A stretch of 43,778 bases of DNA, taken from Thiohalophilus sp. (GTDB lineage Bacteria > Pseudomonadota > Gammaproteobacteria > UBA6429 > Thiohalophilaceae). Below, in pieces: positions 31,872 to 40,665 of this stretch. A program made the translations under genes and the position numbers. The stretch lies in assembly GCF_034521165.1 (NCBI RefSeq), contig NZ_JAXHMV010000003.1:1-43778 (forward strand), in the 5' to 3' direction. Within the stretch, counting starts at the first letter, position 1, and every line of letters begins with the position of its first letter. A model generated the notes under the pieces. That model had not been told where the DNA came from. It saw only the letters and a list, made by a program, of their open reading frames with translations, and searched no databases.

Positions 31872-33878
31872 GAGCAGCATGCTGCGCAGGTTGGCCAGGT
31901 GCGCCTGGCCGCGCTCCTGGCGTTCCTCGGGATCCATCTGTACCCCTTCGCCAGACCATTTGAGATCCTCGTCCGGTAACTCGTCGATGAATCGGCTCGG
32001 GCTGCACTCCTGCATCTCGCCGTGGCGCTTGCGCTGGTTGGCGTAGGTCAGGGTCAGGGTTTTCTGGGCGCGGGTGATGCCGACATAGGCGAGGCGGCGC
32101 TCTTCTTCGAGGTTTTCTTCCTCGATACTGCTGCGATGGGGCAGCAACATCTCTTCCATGCCGACCAGGTAGACATGGGGAAACTCCAGCCCCTTGGCGG
32201 CATGCAGGGTCATCAGGTGGACCCGGTTACCGCGCTCGTCTTCCTCGTTGCGATCCAGGGTGTCGAGCAGGGTCAGTTTGGCCACCAGTTCGTTGAGCGA
32301 GGCGTCCGGATTGGCTTTTGCCAGGCGTTCGATCCAGTTGGCCAGCTCGTTGACGTTTTCCAGCTTGCGCTCGGCGATGATCTCGTCGCGACTGTTATCC
32401 AGCAGATAGCGCTCGTAATCGATATCGACGATCAGCCGTTTGACCACCGAGGCGGGTGCGTCACCCTCCGCCTGATGTTGCAGATCCAGGATCCAGTGAC
32501 AGAAACGCTGCAGTTTTTCGGCAGCCCGCTCACTGAGCACCTGGCTCAGGCCGAACTCCATCGCGGATACGAACAGGCTGTGGCCGCGACCCATGGCGTA
32601 TTCGGTGAGTTTTTCCAGTGTGGCAGGCCCAAGTTCGCGGCGCGGGGTGTTGATAATCCGGCGAAAGGCGTTGTCGTCGTCCGGATTGGTGATCAGCTTG
32701 AGATAGGACATGATGTCCTTGATCTCGGTATAGGCGAAAAACGAGGTGCCGCCGCTCAGATAATAGGGAATATCGTGTTCGCGCAGGGCCTGTTCGAACA
32801 GCCGGGACTGGTGATTGCCGCGATAGAGAATCGCGTAATCGGCATACTGGGTGCGCTGCACGAACATGTGATGCATGATCTCCGAGATCACCTGTTCCGC
32901 CTCGTGCTGATCGTGGCGGGTACAAATCACCCGGATCGGATCGCCGTAACCCAGCTCACTCCATAATCGTTTTTCGAAGACATGCGGGTTGCTGGCGATC
33001 AGCCGGTTGGCGGCCTTGAGGATACAGCCGGTGGAACGGTAATTCTGCTCCAGTTTGATCACCTTCAGTCTGGGATAGTCCTGTTGCAACAGCGACAGGT
33101 TCTCCGGCTGGGCACCGCGCCAGGCATAGATGGACTGATCATCATCGCCCACCACGGTCAGGTTGCCGCGCACACCGCACAATTGCTTGACCAGTTCGTA
33201 CTGGGTGGAGTTGGTGTCCTGGTATTCATCCACCAGCAGGTGACGAATCCGGTTTTGCCAGCGTTCGAGAATCTCCGGGTGTTCGCGAAACAGGATCACC
33301 GGCAGCATGATCAGATCGTCGAAGTCGACCGCGTTGTAGGTCTTCAGATAATGACGATACTGTTCGTACAGCAGGGCCGCGGCGGTTTTATTCGCATCCC
33401 CGTCGGCCAGTTGCAGAGCCTGTTCGGGCAGAACGAACTCGCTTTTCCAGCGCGAAATCTGCCACAGCATGCGCTCGGCCTGGCCGCCGTCATCGCCGAA
33501 GGAACGTTTCATCAACTCCTTGAGCAGGTGCGTGCTGTCGGCACTGTCGTAGATGGAAAAACCGGATTTGAACTCCAGCGCCTTGTATTCGCGACGCAGA
33601 ATATCCAGCCCCAGGGTATGGAAGGTGGAGACCCGCAGCCCCTTGCCGGCGTCGCCGCGCAGCAGCTTGCCGACCCGCTCTTTCATCTCCCGTGCCGCCT
33701 TGTTGGTAAAGGTGACCGCGGCGATGTGCCGGGCGTCGATGGCGCACTCCTGGATCAGGTAGGCGATCTTGTGGGTGATGACCCGGGTCTTGCCGCTGCC
33801 GGCCCCGGCCAGCACCAGGCACGGCCCGTCAATGTGGCGCACGGCCTGGTTTTGTCGGGGATTGAGAATCGTGGACAT
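31851..33878 (-). CDS. rep: ATP-dependent DNA helicase Rep
   Basis: 675 residues from the ATG at 33878 (MSTILNPRQNQAV), which matches the family start; AGGAG lies upstream. Superfamily 1A helicase: Q motif LNPRQNQAV, Walker A AGAGSGKT, motif Ia AVTFTNKAAREMKERV, Walker B DEYQDTN, motif III VVGDDDQSIYAWRGA, motif IV LEQNYRS, motif V LMTLHAAKGLEFPHVYL, motif VI AYVGITRAQ. The FHTLGLDILRREY stretch is closer to Rep than to UvrD. Rep is a 3'-5' helicase that clears proteins ahead of the replication fork. The last residues (TGTSNE) and the TGA stop are encoded by the foldback repeat at 31839-31870, so the C-terminal tip is repeat-derived. Confidence 0.95.
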   Translation of the reverse strand: MSTILNPRQNQAVRHIDGPCLVLAGAGSGKTRVITHKIAYLIQECAIDARHIAAVTFTNKAAREMKERVGKLLRGDAGKGLRVSTFHTLGLDILRREYKALEFKSGFSIYDSADSTHLLKELMKRSFGDDGGQAERMLWQISRWKSEFVLPEQALQLADGDANKTAAALLYEQYRHYLKTYNAVDFDDLIMLPVILFREHPEILERWQNRIRHLLVDEYQDTNSTQYELVKQLCGVRGNLTVVGDDDQSIYAWRGAQPENLSLLQQDYPRLKVIKLEQNYRSTGCILKAANRLIASNPHVFEKRLWSELGYGDPIRVICTRHDQHEAEQVISEIMHHMFVQRTQYADYAILYRGNHQSRLFEQALREHDIPYYLSGGTSFFAYTEIKDIMSYLKLITNPDDDNAFRRIINTPRRELGPATLEKLTEYAMGRGHSLFVSAMEFGLSQVLSERAAEKLQRFCHWILDLQHQAEGDAPASVVKRLIVDIDYERYLLDNSRDEIIAERKLENVNELANWIERLAKANPDASLNELVAKLTLLDTLDRNEEDERGNRVHLMTLHAAKGLEFPHVYLVGMEEMLLPHRSSIEEENLEEERRLAYVGITRAQKTLTLTYANQRKRHGEMQECSPSRFIDELPDEDLKWSGEGVQMDPEERQERGQAHLANLRSMLLTGTSNE

Positions 33879-34202
33879 GAACGCTGACAACTCCTGCTAA
33901 GGGGACATTGTAGTGGGGCGGGTCGGTGCGGTCGATATTGACATTCGAGCCGGGATAGCGCAGTCCCCGGCGTCGGCGTTTTGACCCAAGTTATTGTTTA
34001 ATAAGGATTATTATGCCGGTCCGACGTTGTTCCAGAAGATCGCACGTGCTACTATGTGAAACTGTTTACATAGAGTCAGCCTGTCTGTTGGCCGGCCGCA
34101 TCGCCGGCGCACAATCCGTCATTCGTCCCCTTTGTCTGCCCCGCCCCGCGGGGCGGTCGTGTCTTCGCGACGAGCAGGTTGACCCGGATTCCGGAGAATG
34201 AA
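33879..34202. other. Divergent intergenic region between rep and the KamA-family gene
   Basis: 324 bases without a gene. It holds a TTGACC (about 33981) upstream of an AT-rich stretch near 33990-34012, a possible promoter toward the KamA gene. CTATGTGAAAC and its near inverse TTTACATAG lie near 34055-34073, and the GC palindrome CGCCCCGCGGGGCG near 34143. These suggest a folded leader of up to ~190 nt. No known riboswitch is recognised. Confidence 0.4.
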
Positions 34203-35585
34203 ATGACCAGCGTAATGCCACTGCCCGAACAGCGGGCGTTTGCCGAAGAGCCATTCGAGCCACGTCGCTTTCTGGTGTATACCGAACGGCACCTGGACAA
34301 GATCGCGCCTTTGAAAAAACTGACGGACCAGCAGCGCTTTGAAATGCGCGTGGTCGCCAGCGTGCTGCCGTTTCGGGTCAATCAGTATGTGATCGACGAG
34401 CTCATCGACTGGCACAATATCCCGGCCGATCCGGTTTTTCAGCTCACCTTTCCGCAGCGTGGCATGCTCGCTGAAGCCGACTTCGAGCGCATGGCCGAAG
34501 CGTTGCGCAGCGAAGATAAGGCCACGATTCAGGCCGTGGCCAGCGACATTCGCGCCGGGCTCAATCCCCATCCGGCCGGCCAGCAGCTGCTCAACGTGCC
34601 GCAGATGAACGCGCAGACCTTGGACGGCATTCAGCACAAGTATCGCGAGACCATCCTGTTTTTCCCCAGCCAGGGCCAGGTCTGTCATAGCTATTGTTCT
34701 TTCTGCTTCCGCTGGGCCCAGTTTATCGGCGACAAGGAACTGCGCTTCTCCGCCAAGGAAGCCGATCATCTGCATGATTATCTGAAGCAGCATAAAAACA
34801 TCAGCGATCTGCTGATCACCGGCGGCGATCCCATGGTGATGAAAACCCAGCACCTGGTGAACTATCTCGAGCCGCTGATGCAGCCACAGTTCGATCACAT
34901 CCAGACCATCCGTATCGGCACCAAGTCATTGACCTTCTGGCCGCAACGTTATGTGACCGACGAGGATGCCGACGACTTGCTGGAACTGTTATCGCGACTG
35001 ACCCGGGCAGGGAAACATGTCGCCCTGATGGCCCATTTCAATCACTGGCGGGAAATGGACACCGACATCGCGCGCGAGGCGATCCGCCGGATTCGCGAAA
35101 CCGGCGCGGTGATTCGCACCCAGGCTCCCTTGCTGCGGCATATCAATGACGATGCGCGGATCTGGGCCACTATGTGGCGCGAACAGGTCCGGCTGGGACT
35201 GGTGCCCTATTACCTGTTCGTCGAGCGCGACACCGGCGCCAAACAGTATTTCGAGGTACCGCTGGCCCGCGCCTGGGATATCTACCGCGAGGCAATGCAG
35301 CAAGTCTCCGGCCTCGGGCGCACCGCCCGCGGGCCATCCATGAGCGCCGGTCCCGGCAAAGTGGAGATCCAGGGAGTGAGCGAGATCAACGGCGAGAAAG
35401 TCTTCGTCCTGCGCTTCATCCAGGCGCGCAACCCCGAGTGGGTCCAGCGCCCCTTCTTCGCGCAGTACGATGAAAACGCCACCTGGCTCGATCAGCTCAA
35501 ACCGGCCTTCGGCGAGGAGAAATTCTTCTTCGAGGACGAATACCAGGCCATGCTCTCAGGCGAAATCAGTCCTCGGGTCGTCTGA
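34203..35585 (+). CDS. KamA-family radical SAM/PLP aminomutase (lysine 2,3-aminomutase-like)
   Basis: 460 residues from the ATG at 34203, six bases after GGAG. Radical SAM cysteines are Cys161, Cys165 and Cys168 (CHSYCSFCFRW). LLITGGDPMVM and the later SMSAGPGKVEI segment, whose Lys is the likely PLP anchor, fit the lysine 2,3-aminomutase family. It is much longer than EpmB (~340), and no epmA or efp lies nearby, so a role in EF-P modification is unlikely. No ablB-type acetyltransferase is adjacent either, so a beta-lysine osmolyte pathway is not supported by context. The substrate amino acid remains open. The downstream end adjoins a foldback repeat. Confidence 0.85.
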   Translation: MTSVMPLPEQRAFAEEPFEPRRFLVYTERHLDKIAPLKKLTDQQRFEMRVVASVLPFRVNQYVIDELIDWHNIPADPVFQLTFPQRGMLAEADFERMAEALRSEDKATIQAVASDIRAGLNPHPAGQQLLNVPQMNAQTLDGIQHKYRETILFFPSQGQVCHSYCSFCFRWAQFIGDKELRFSAKEADHLHDYLKQHKNISDLLITGGDPMVMKTQHLVNYLEPLMQPQFDHIQTIRIGTKSLTFWPQRYVTDEDADDLLELLSRLTRAGKHVALMAHFNHWREMDTDIAREAIRRIRETGAVIRTQAPLLRHINDDARIWATMWREQVRLGLVPYYLFVERDTGAKQYFEVPLARAWDIYREAMQQVSGLGRTARGPSMSAGPGKVEIQGVSEINGEKVFVLRFIQARNPEWVQRPFFAQYDENATWLDQLKPAFGEEKFFFEDEYQAMLSGEISPRVV

Positions 35586-35605
35586 CCACCCGGCCCCTTG
35601 GGCCG

Positions 35606-35701
35606 GGAGTGCCGAGGGACGAGGTACGAGTGACGAGGAAATGATTACCGAGGGTCAGGTTTATTGATTCCTCGTCACTCGGCCCTCGTCACTCGTCCCT
35701 G
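35606..35701. repeat. Foldback element GAGGGACGAGGTACGAG
   Basis: The left arm (35606-35638: GAGTGCCGAGGGACGAGG and on) faces the right arm (35669-35701: CCTCGTCACTCGGCCCTCGT and on) around ~30 bases. It is the same family as 31764-31871 and sits between the convergent KamA and YbaK genes, ending directly at the YbaK stop. Confidence 0.8.
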
Positions 35702-36172
35702 TTAGTTAGGATGACTGAAGTGCCCGTGCCGGGCGCGGTGCATCATGTAGCGAAAATCTTCGCCGGAGACGTGGACCAGTTCGGCGTGATCGCCGGCTTC
35801 AAAGTAGACATCCGGGGAGGCCTCCAGGGTTTCGTCCACGGCAGTCTCGTAACCGAAGGCCTCGGCGACGGGCGGGACCGCGCCTTTGGAGCAGTCGCCG
35901 AACAATTTTGCGATCTCCTTTTCGTTCGCCAGGCTCAGTTTGCGGTGCAGATCGCGATTGAGTTCGCCCAGATCCAGCTTGTGCGAGGCGGGGATCACCG
36001 CGACCAGATAACCCTGTTCGTCTTTCAGTACCACCGGTTTGGCAAACTGGCGGCCCGGAATGTGGGCCATGGCCGCGGTGCGCAGGCTGCCGGTGACAAA
36101 GGCGTGATGCAGCAGCTCGTAATCGACGCCTTTCCATTCCAGGTATTCGAGTAATCTTATAGAGATGGTCAT
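35702..36172 (-). CDS. YbaK/EbsC-type aminoacyl-tRNA deacylase
   Basis: 156 residues, AGGAGG before the ATG. Single YbaK/prolyl-tRNA editing domain: LLEYLEWKGVDYELLHH at the start, then FAKPVVLKDEQGYLVAVIPASHKLDL with the catalytic Lys in the AKPVVLKD strand, and KGAVPPVAEAFGYET. The family removes wrong amino acids from tRNA, often Cys or Ala from tRNA-Pro; exact specificity cannot be read. The C-terminus (GEDFRYMMHRARHGHFSHPN) carries an extra His-rich tail. Monocistronic. Confidence 0.88.
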   Translation of the reverse strand: MTISIRLLEYLEWKGVDYELLHHAFVTGSLRTAAMAHIPGRQFAKPVVLKDEQGYLVAVIPASHKLDLGELNRDLHRKLSLANEKEIAKLFGDCSKGAVPPVAEAFGYETAVDETLEASPDVYFEAGDHAELVHVSGEDFRYMMHRARHGHFSHPN

Positions 36173-36368
36173 GATGTATCCTCCTGATCATCAGTGCATC
36201 TATAACAGAGACTGAGTGATCCGATTTTGCGGGCGTGGCGCGGGAGCAAACCGGAATGTCGCAAAAAACGCGTCAGCCCCTGTCTAACTATAGTCAACAA
36301 TCGGCGGCTGCAAAGCGGTTATAGGCATGATAAAACTGTCAACACAATGCCAATAAAAACGATTCCCC

Positions 36369-37289
36369 ATGCCAAGTGAAGAACTGCGATTTATCACCGC
36401 TCCCGACGGGGTGCGGCTGGGCTATAAGCTGGTCAGCCAGGGCCCGCAGGCCCCCACGCTAGTCATGTTGCACGGCTTAGCGAGCAATCACAGCCGCTGG
36501 AGCGAGTTTGTCGCCAACACCGAATTGCGTCGCGACTGGAATCTGCTGCGTCCGGATCTGCGCGGCCACAGCTATTCGATGACCCGCAGGACCTATCACC
36601 GCGAGCACTGGTGCGAGGATCTGGCGGCGATCCTGCGGCAGGAAAAGCTGCACAACGTGGTCATTCTCGGTCACAGTCTCGGTGCCCAGATCGCCATGGA
36701 TTTCGCGCGGCGTTACCCGGCATTGTGCGGCGGACTGATCCTGCTGGATCCGGTCTTCCCCGAACTGCTGCATGGCCGGCTGGGCAAGGCGCGCCGTTTT
36801 CGACCGTTGTTGTGGCTGATCGTCAGGTTATTGCGTCTGGGGTACGCGCTGGGCCTGGGCAAGCGGGAGTTTCCGATCCGCGATCTGCATGCGCTGGATG
36901 TCAAAACCCGCGAACTGCTCAAGCAGACTTCGGCTTCGGAGATCGCCCGCCTGTATACCAATCCGCGGGTGGACCTGGAGTTCATCCCGCTGGCCAACTA
37001 TCTGCAGGATGTGCTGGAGGTGGTGCGTCCGCTGCCCGACTATACGCAGATTAGCCAGCCGGTGCGGGTGCTGCTCTCCACCGGCACCTCGCTGAGCGAT
37101 CACCGGGCCCTGGAGGAAAAGATCGCCCGCATCCCCAAAAGCGATATCGTGCCGGTGCACTGCAACCACTGGCCCATGACCGAAAAGCCCGAGGAAGTGC
37201 GCCAGATCATCGAGTCCACCTGCCGGCAGTGGGCCGAGCAAGGTCAAGTCCCTGCAGCGGGAGTCGATAACCTCAGGACAAATGAATAA
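36369..37289 (+). CDS. Alpha/beta hydrolase
   Basis: 306 residues, no signal peptide. The nucleophile elbow is GHSLGAQ with Ser103; the oxyanion region is VMLHGLASNHSRW near residue 35. The acid lies probably in the RVLLSTGTSLSDH region and the catalytic His in VHCNHWPMTEKPEEV near residue 260. A cap of helices sits between (~140-215). Substrate unknown; esterase, lipase or C-C hydrolase would all fit. It starts 196 bases after the divergent YbaK gene and is followed after 27 bases by a small Rossmann protein, probably in one transcript. Confidence 0.85.
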   Translation: MPSEELRFITAPDGVRLGYKLVSQGPQAPTLVMLHGLASNHSRWSEFVANTELRRDWNLLRPDLRGHSYSMTRRTYHREHWCEDLAAILRQEKLHNVVILGHSLGAQIAMDFARRYPALCGGLILLDPVFPELLHGRLGKARRFRPLLWLIVRLLRLGYALGLGKREFPIRDLHALDVKTRELLKQTSASEIARLYTNPRVDLEFIPLANYLQDVLEVVRPLPDYTQISQPVRVLLSTGTSLSDHRALEEKIARIPKSDIVPVHCNHWPMTEKPEEVRQIIESTCRQWAEQGQVPAAGVDNLRTNE

Positions 37290-37316
37290 ATAAAAATCCA
37301 CACGAGGTTATCCACC

Positions 37317-37712
37317 ATGAGCGAGAAAATAAAAGTGGCCCTGCTGGGTCTGGGCAATGTCGGCCAGCAGTTTGCCGAGGCCTTTCTGGAAATCATTCAG
37401 GAAAAGGGGAAGCCGGTTGAAATTGTCGCCGTGGCGCACCGCCATCTCGACTCGCCGGTGGCACTGGGCTTTTCCCAGAGTGGCGTTCCCGTCTACGAGG
37501 ATCCGCTGGAGGTCGCCAAACTGGGTGAAAAGGTCGATATCATTTTCGATGTAACCGGTGATGAAAGCCTGCGCCAGGGTCTGCGCCAGGCGATGGCCGA
37601 TTCCGGCAACCGCCATACGGTCATTGTGCCCGAGAGCGTGGCCAAGCTGATGTACCTGTTCTTCGAGGAAGGCAACCAGCTGATCGGCGGCGAGGTGGGC
37701 GGTGGTTATTGA
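37317..37712 (+). CDS. Small NAD(P)-binding protein like the homoserine dehydrogenase N-domain
   Basis: 131 residues. It opens with a Rossmann motif, KVALLGLGNVGQQFAEAFLE (GxGxxG type), followed by EIVAVAHRHLDSP, DIIFDVTGDES and TVIVPESVAKLMY. This is the pattern of the nucleotide-binding domain of homoserine or aspartate dehydrogenase, without any catalytic domain after it. The protein ends GGEVGGGY, a complete stop with no sign of frameshift in the three bases before the convergent comM end. It may be a redox sensor or a subunit that binds NAD(P), but no function can be assigned. Confidence 0.7.
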   Translation: MSEKIKVALLGLGNVGQQFAEAFLEIIQEKGKPVEIVAVAHRHLDSPVALGFSQSGVPVYEDPLEVAKLGEKVDIIFDVTGDESLRQGLRQAMADSGNRHTVIVPESVAKLMYLFFEEGNQLIGGEVGGGY

Positions 37713-37715
37713 GCG

Positions 37716-39245
37716 TTACGGCTCGACCACCTGCTGCAATGGCCGATCCAGCTTGCGATAGGCAATCGCCTCGCTGATGTGCGCCGCGCTGATCGCCTCG
37801 ACCCCGGCCAGATCGGCGATGGTCCGGGCCAGCTTCAGAACCCGGTGATAGGCTCGCGCCGATAATCCCAGCCGGGTGATCGCCGTTTGCAGCAAGCGGG
37901 CCGGTTCTTCCTCCAGCCGGCAAACCTGCTCCAGCCGGGTATTGTCCAGTCGCGCATTGGCCATGCCGCTGCGGGCCAGTTGCCGGGCGCGGGCGGTTTC
38001 CACCCGTTCGCGAACCCGCGCGCTGGGCTCTTCCCGGACCGGGTTGTCCTGATGCAACACGTCCAGGGAGACGCTCGGCACCTCCACGTGCATGTCGATC
38101 CGATCCAGCAGCGGCCCCGACAGCTTGGCCCGATAGCGGGCGACCTGATCCGGTGTGCAGCGGCAGCGACCGCTTGCATCACCGTAGTAGCCGCACGGAC
38201 AGGGGTTCATGGCGGCGATCAGCTGAAAGCGGGCCGGGAAGTCAGCCTGGCGCGTGGCCCGCGAGATGGTAATCATGCCGCTCTCCAGGGGCTCGCGCAG
38301 CACCTCCAGGACGCGGCGATCGAACTCGGGCAACTCATCCAGAAACATCACCCCGTGATGGGCCAGCGAGATCTCTCCCGGTCGCGGGTGACTGCCGCCG
38401 CCCACCAGCGCCACCGCCGAGGCGGTGTGGTGCGGGGCGCGAAACGGGCGCACCTTCCAGCGGCTGCGATCGAACCCCTGATGGCTGATGGACTGCACGG
38501 CCGCGCTTTGCATTGCCTCCTCGTCGCTCATGGTCGGCAGGATCCCCGGCAGGCGCCGCGCCAGCATCGACTTGCCGGTACCCGGCGGGCCGACCATCAA
38601 CAGGCTGTGTTCCCCGGCGGCGGCGATTTCCAGCGCCCGTCTGGCCTGATGCTGGGCGCGTACCTCGGCCAGATCCGGCTGCGGGGCGGACGCGATGGTT
38701 GGCGTGTCACCCGGCTCGCTGAGCGCCAGGCTCTGCTGGCCAATCAGGTGGGCGCAGACCTCGCTTAAATGATCGGCGCCTCGGACCTCGGCGGCCTGAA
38801 CCAGCGTGGCCTCGGCCAGGTTATCGCGCGGCACAACCAGCCGACGCCCCGCCTGGCCGCTGTGCAGGGCGGCTGGCAGGGCGCCGCGCACCGCGCGCAA
38901 CTGCCCGCCGAGAGCCAGTTCGCCGAGAAACTCATACTTTTCCAGCTCGTTGGCGGGAAGCTGGCCGGAAGCGGCCAGAATGCCCAGCGCGATAGCCAGA
39001 TCGAAGCGACCGCCCTCCTTGGGCAGATCGGCCGGCGCCAGGTTGACGGTAATGCGCCGGGCCGGATATTCGAAGCGGCTGTTGAGCAGGGCGGCGCGTA
39101 CCCGGTCCTTGCTCTCTTTGACCTCGGTCTCCGGCAGGCCCACGATGGAGAGACCGGGCAGGCCGTTGGAGAGATGGGTTTCCACGCTGACCAGCGGGGC
39201 GTCGACGCCGCACTGGGCGCGGGTGTAGACCACTGCAAGACTCAT
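37716..39245 (-). CDS. comM: ComM/YifB Mg-chelatase-like AAA+ ATPase
   Basis: 509 residues, standard length. N-terminal Lon-protease-like domain (LAVVYTRAQCGVDAPLVSVE, then NLAPADLPKEGGRFDLAIALG). AAA+ core with Walker A GPPGTGKS, Walker B-type MFLDELPEF, and the zinc-type cluster CPCGYYGDASGRCRC; C-terminal Mg-chelatase domain (ARAYHRVLKLARTIADL). ComM is a hexameric helicase that drives branch migration during natural transformation, so it hints at competence or at general recombination. Monocistronic, ending 3 bases from the opposite gene. Confidence 0.95.
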   Translation of the reverse strand: MSLAVVYTRAQCGVDAPLVSVETHLSNGLPGLSIVGLPETEVKESKDRVRAALLNSRFEYPARRITVNLAPADLPKEGGRFDLAIALGILAASGQLPANELEKYEFLGELALGGQLRAVRGALPAALHSGQAGRRLVVPRDNLAEATLVQAAEVRGADHLSEVCAHLIGQQSLALSEPGDTPTIASAPQPDLAEVRAQHQARRALEIAAAGEHSLLMVGPPGTGKSMLARRLPGILPTMSDEEAMQSAAVQSISHQGFDRSRWKVRPFRAPHHTASAVALVGGGSHPRPGEISLAHHGVMFLDELPEFDRRVLEVLREPLESGMITISRATRQADFPARFQLIAAMNPCPCGYYGDASGRCRCTPDQVARYRAKLSGPLLDRIDMHVEVPSVSLDVLHQDNPVREEPSARVRERVETARARQLARSGMANARLDNTRLEQVCRLEEEPARLLQTAITRLGLSARAYHRVLKLARTIADLAGVEAISAAHISEAIAYRKLDRPLQQVVEP

Positions 39246-39353
39246 GACAGTTTCCCTTGTCTGCGGCAGGCCGGGCAGGCCTGCAACTTTTCCTTATCGT
39301 CCACCGATTTTTATACGAACCGCCGGTGGATGCAACCGCCTGGCAGGGAATCT

Positions 39354-39477
39354 CACCACCAAGGTACGAAGACACCAAGAAAATCATACTTCCCTGGATT
39401 AGCCAGATAGAGATAAGCCAGGTACCTTGATGCCGATTTACCTTCTTTTTTGATGTCTTCGTGCCTTGGTGGTTAAT
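39354..39477. repeat. Foldback element CACCAAGGTACGAAGACACC
   Basis: The left arm CACCACCAAGGTACGAAGAC near 39354 faces the right arm GTCTTCGTGCCTTGGTGG ending at about 39473, around ~80 bases. It belongs to the family of 22715-22790 and fills most of the 236 bases between comM and ubiK. Confidence 0.8.
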
Positions 39478-39481
39478 CTTT

Positions 39482-39742
39482 TCAGTTGGAGGATGACTGC
39501 TGCGCGAGGGTCTGCTCCAGGGCGGTGACCTGCTGTTCCAGGGCCTCGAGTTTGCTGCGGGTGCGCAGCAACACTTCGCGCTGGATGTCGAACTCTTCGC
39601 GGGTGACGAGGTCCATCTGAGACAGGGTGCGTTGCAGGGCGGCGCGCAGTTGCTGGTCGGCCTCCTGCTTCATTTCCTTAACGCCATCGGGCAATGCCGC
39701 CATGACGCGTTCGACCAGTTGTTCGATATCGGGGTTTGCCAT
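39482..39742 (-). CDS. ubiK: Ubiquinone biosynthesis accessory factor UbiK
   Basis: 86 residues, all helical: DIEQLVERVMAALPDGVKEM, then VTREEFDIQREVLLRTRSKL and a C-terminal coiled coil (EALEQQVTALEQTLAQQ). This is the BMFP/YqiC family, whose E. coli member UbiK forms a trimer with UbiJ and binds lipids to support aerobic ubiquinone synthesis. With ubiT, ubiU and ubiV the window carries accessory genes of both the O2-dependent and the O2-independent routes. Its stop is next to a foldback repeat. Confidence 0.93.
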   Translation of the reverse strand: MANPDIEQLVERVMAALPDGVKEMKQEADQQLRAALQRTLSQMDLVTREEFDIQREVLLRTRSKLEALEQQVTALEQTLAQQSSSN

Positions 39743-39847
39743 GGGTCAGTGGCCTGCAGGTGGTGATGAATGACAGTATCATTATAATGTTTCTGCCCGG
39801 CGGGACAATGCCGTCAGGGGCATAACAATAATCACGGGAGAGAAATC

Positions 39848-40504
39848 ATGAAACAGATTGTAACCGCCATGTTGTTGAGCGCTGGCCTGGCTGGGCTGGC
39901 ACAGGCTCAGGGCGAACTGACCGGCAACCTGGGTGTCACGTCCAATTATATCTGGCGCGGCGTGACCCAGACCGACGACCAGGCCGCCGTGCAGGGCGGG
40001 ATCGATTACACCCACGATGCGAACCTGTATGCCGGAGTCTGGACTTCCAATTACGGCAACGGGAATGGGTATGAGCTGGATCTGTATGGCGGCTACCGCG
40101 GTACGGTCGGTGATATTCCCTTCGACGCCGGTCTCATCATGTACCGGTTTCCGGTCGCCAATACCGGCGCCGATGCCACCGAACTCTATGGCAAGTTCGA
40201 CTTTGACCTGTTCTCCGTCATGGGGGCCTATACCCTGGCCAAAGACGGCACCAGTCAGGATAACGACATCTATCTGAGCATTGGCACCGATGCCGCGCTG
40301 GGCGACGATCTTTATGCCACCTTGCTGTTCGGAATGTATGAGTTCGACGATTCGGCCGAGGAAGACTACAAGCATATTCATGTTGCCCTGAAAAAGGATG
40401 AATTCACCTTTGCCCTGGACAAGAACGACAAGGACCGGCCGGCCAATGCCGATCCGGGGGCAATGCGGGTTTCTGTCTCCTGGACCCGTGAATTCGATCT
40501 CTGA
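39848..40504 (+). CDS. TorF-family putative outer-membrane porin
   Basis: 218 residues, GGGAGAG before the ATG. Signal peptide ends AQA (~residue 20). The family start GELTGNLGVTSNYIWRGVTQ is clear, followed by an alternating beta-barrel pattern with Gly-Tyr strands, and a C-terminal strand MRVSVSWTREFDL. It has the same length as the porin at 41186 and the same layout (about one third of the first 50 mature positions differ). No sigma-54 promoter or NtrC site is seen before it, so the two copies seem to be controlled differently. Solute unknown. Confidence 0.88.
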   Translation: MKQIVTAMLLSAGLAGLAQAQGELTGNLGVTSNYIWRGVTQTDDQAAVQGGIDYTHDANLYAGVWTSNYGNGNGYELDLYGGYRGTVGDIPFDAGLIMYRFPVANTGADATELYGKFDFDLFSVMGAYTLAKDGTSQDNDIYLSIGTDAALGDDLYATLLFGMYEFDDSAEEDYKHIHVALKKDEFTFALDKNDKDRPANADPGAMRVSVSWTREFDL

Positions 40505-40541
40505 ATAAAGATCTGAATGATGCTTACCCGGAGTGAATATA

Positions 40542-40629
40542 ACCACTGAAACACCGAAAACACTGACCGCACAGAAGATTTAATACGCCGATCTTTTCAG
40601 TGGCTTTGGTGTGTTCAGTGTTTCGGTGG
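40542..40629. repeat. Foldback element CCACTGAAACACCGAAAACA
   Basis: The left arm CCACTGAAACACCGAAAACA (from 40543) faces the right arm TGTTCAGTGTTTCGGTGG (to 40629). It lies just after the porin stop and may act as its terminator region. With the next two repeats it fills the 681-base stretch 40505-41185 upstream of the nitrogen operon. Confidence 0.75.
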
Positions 40630-40665
40630 CCAACTCACCGTTATTGATTCGCCCCCCTACAAGAA

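Noticed and set aside
34203..35585. EF-P lysine aminomutase EpmB
   Set aside because: The protein is about 120 residues too long and no efp or epmA gene is nearby.
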